Positions 5,612 through 6,063 of a DNA stretch of 6,063 nt are shown here, piece after piece. The DNA is from Spirochaeta_B sp964398645 (lineage in GTDB: Bacteria; Spirochaetota; Spirochaetia; DSM-27196; DSM-8902), in contig CAYNNU010000138.1 in the NCBI GenBank assembly GCA_964398645.1, forward strand, positions 1 to 6,063, read 5' to 3'. A program made the position numbers and the translations under genes. The notes beneath the pieces are model-generated. The model did not search any database and had not been told where the DNA came from. It saw only the letters and a list, made by a program, of their open reading frames with translations. Every line of letters starts with the position of its first letter. Positions within the stretch are counted from its first letter, which is position 1.

Positions 5612-6063
5612 CTAATTTTCGAAAGTAGTCTGAACCGGATCAGCAGTATCTTCCGGTGGAATTACACGAACCAATTCAGGTACGATGTGATCTACACCTT
5701 CCTGACGGGTAAAAGTAATTTCAAACAGAGATTGCTGTGCCTGATGATCTTCAGCACGGAACCAGCGTGTACCTGTAGGAGAATCAAATTCCATTCCTGC
5801 AAGAGTATCAATCAGCACTTCTGCATCGGTGTCACCCTTGGTTTTTTCAAGAGCAGTTACGATAGCCATAGCTGCAGCCATACCACCTGAAACAAAGATG
5901 TCAGGAGCCATGCCGAAGCGTTCCATGTGCTGTTCAACAAGCCATTCGTTAACCGGATTTTGTGCTACGCTGTGGTAGTACACGGTAAAACCAGGATTAC
6001 CTTCAAGCTGGAACATGTCACGAAGTGCAGCAATTTCAGGAGCACCAGTTGTAACCTTGTACT
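5612..6063 (-). CDS. Periplasmic substrate-binding protein of Liv/amide-type ABC importer, C-terminal part
   Basis: Partial gene: 149 C-terminal residues are visible, ending at the TAG (5612-5614); the frame stays open to the right edge, so the start, signal peptide and N-terminal lobe lie outside. The Met codon at 6016 is internal. The visible part matches the second lobe of type-1 periplasmic binding proteins of the LivJ/LivK/AmiC group: TGAPEIAALRDMF, VYYHSVAQNPVNEWLVEQH, ERFGMAPDIFVSGGMAAAMA, LIDTLAGMEFDSPTGTRWFR and AEDHQAQQSLFEI, the last being a recurrent feature of this family's C-terminal region. It should deliver solute to the LivH/LivM channel encoded downstream. Ligand-contact residues of the first lobe are not in view, so branched-chain amino acids, amides, urea or aromatic acids all remain possible. 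I give no symbol for that reason. Confidence 0.92.
   Translation of the reverse strand, partial: YKVTTGAPEIAALRDMFQLEGNPGFTVYYHSVAQNPVNEWLVEQHMERFGMAPDIFVSGGMAAAMAIVTALEKTKGDTDAEVLIDTLAGMEFDSPTGTRWFRAEDHQAQQSLFEITFTRQEGVDHIVPELVRVIPPEDTADPVQTTFEN

Overview
The window holds two convergent gene blocks and no RNA gene, insertion sequence, CRISPR array or other mobile element that I can see. The proteins point to a diderm (Gram-negative-type) bacterium: an OmpA-family peptidoglycan-binding domain, a HisKA-type histidine kinase and a periplasmic-binding-protein-dependent importer. Composition leans to AT. No marker fixes the taxon; a spirochaete-like lineage would fit, but that is a weak guess.

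Plus-strand block (1-1876). The 3' part of a GAF-domain sensor histidine kinase enters from the left edge and ends at 836. Its stop overlaps by 4 nt (GTGA) the start of a 347-residue inner-membrane protein. This second gene is the most interesting object here. Its N-terminal ~110 cytoplasmic residues align almost without gaps to the beta-sandwich substrate-binding domain of DnaK/Hsp70, with no ATPase domain and no helical lid. They are followed by one Leu-rich transmembrane helix, a charge-segregated low-complexity linker and a periplasmic OmpA-like domain in which the usual diaminopimelate-binding Asp is Ala. I know of no named family with this architecture. It looks like a membrane-spanning link between a cytoplasmic peptide-binding-type fold and the cell wall, encoded with a sensor kinase.

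Minus-strand block (1879-6063). This is a branched-chain amino acid/amide-type (HAAT/Liv) ABC importer operon, read right to left: the 3' end of a substrate-binding protein gene, then livG-, livF-, livH- and livM-type genes. Genes overlap or are 25 nt apart, except for the 97-nt gap after the binding-protein gene, which carries two strong hairpins. The distal one resembles a leaky terminator or 3' stabiliser that would let the binding protein be made in excess over the membrane parts. A C(UUCG)G-capped terminator with an eight-T tract closes the operon in the 51-nt convergent gap. The binding protein captures a solute in the periplasm, LivH and LivM form the channel, and LivG and LivF power it. 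The substrate (Leu/Ile/Val, amides, urea, aromatic acids or another small molecule) cannot be decided from this sequence.

Both blocks begin outside the window, so neither operon's promoter is visible, and I saw no convincing internal promoter. No gene-free stretch exceeds 100 nt.
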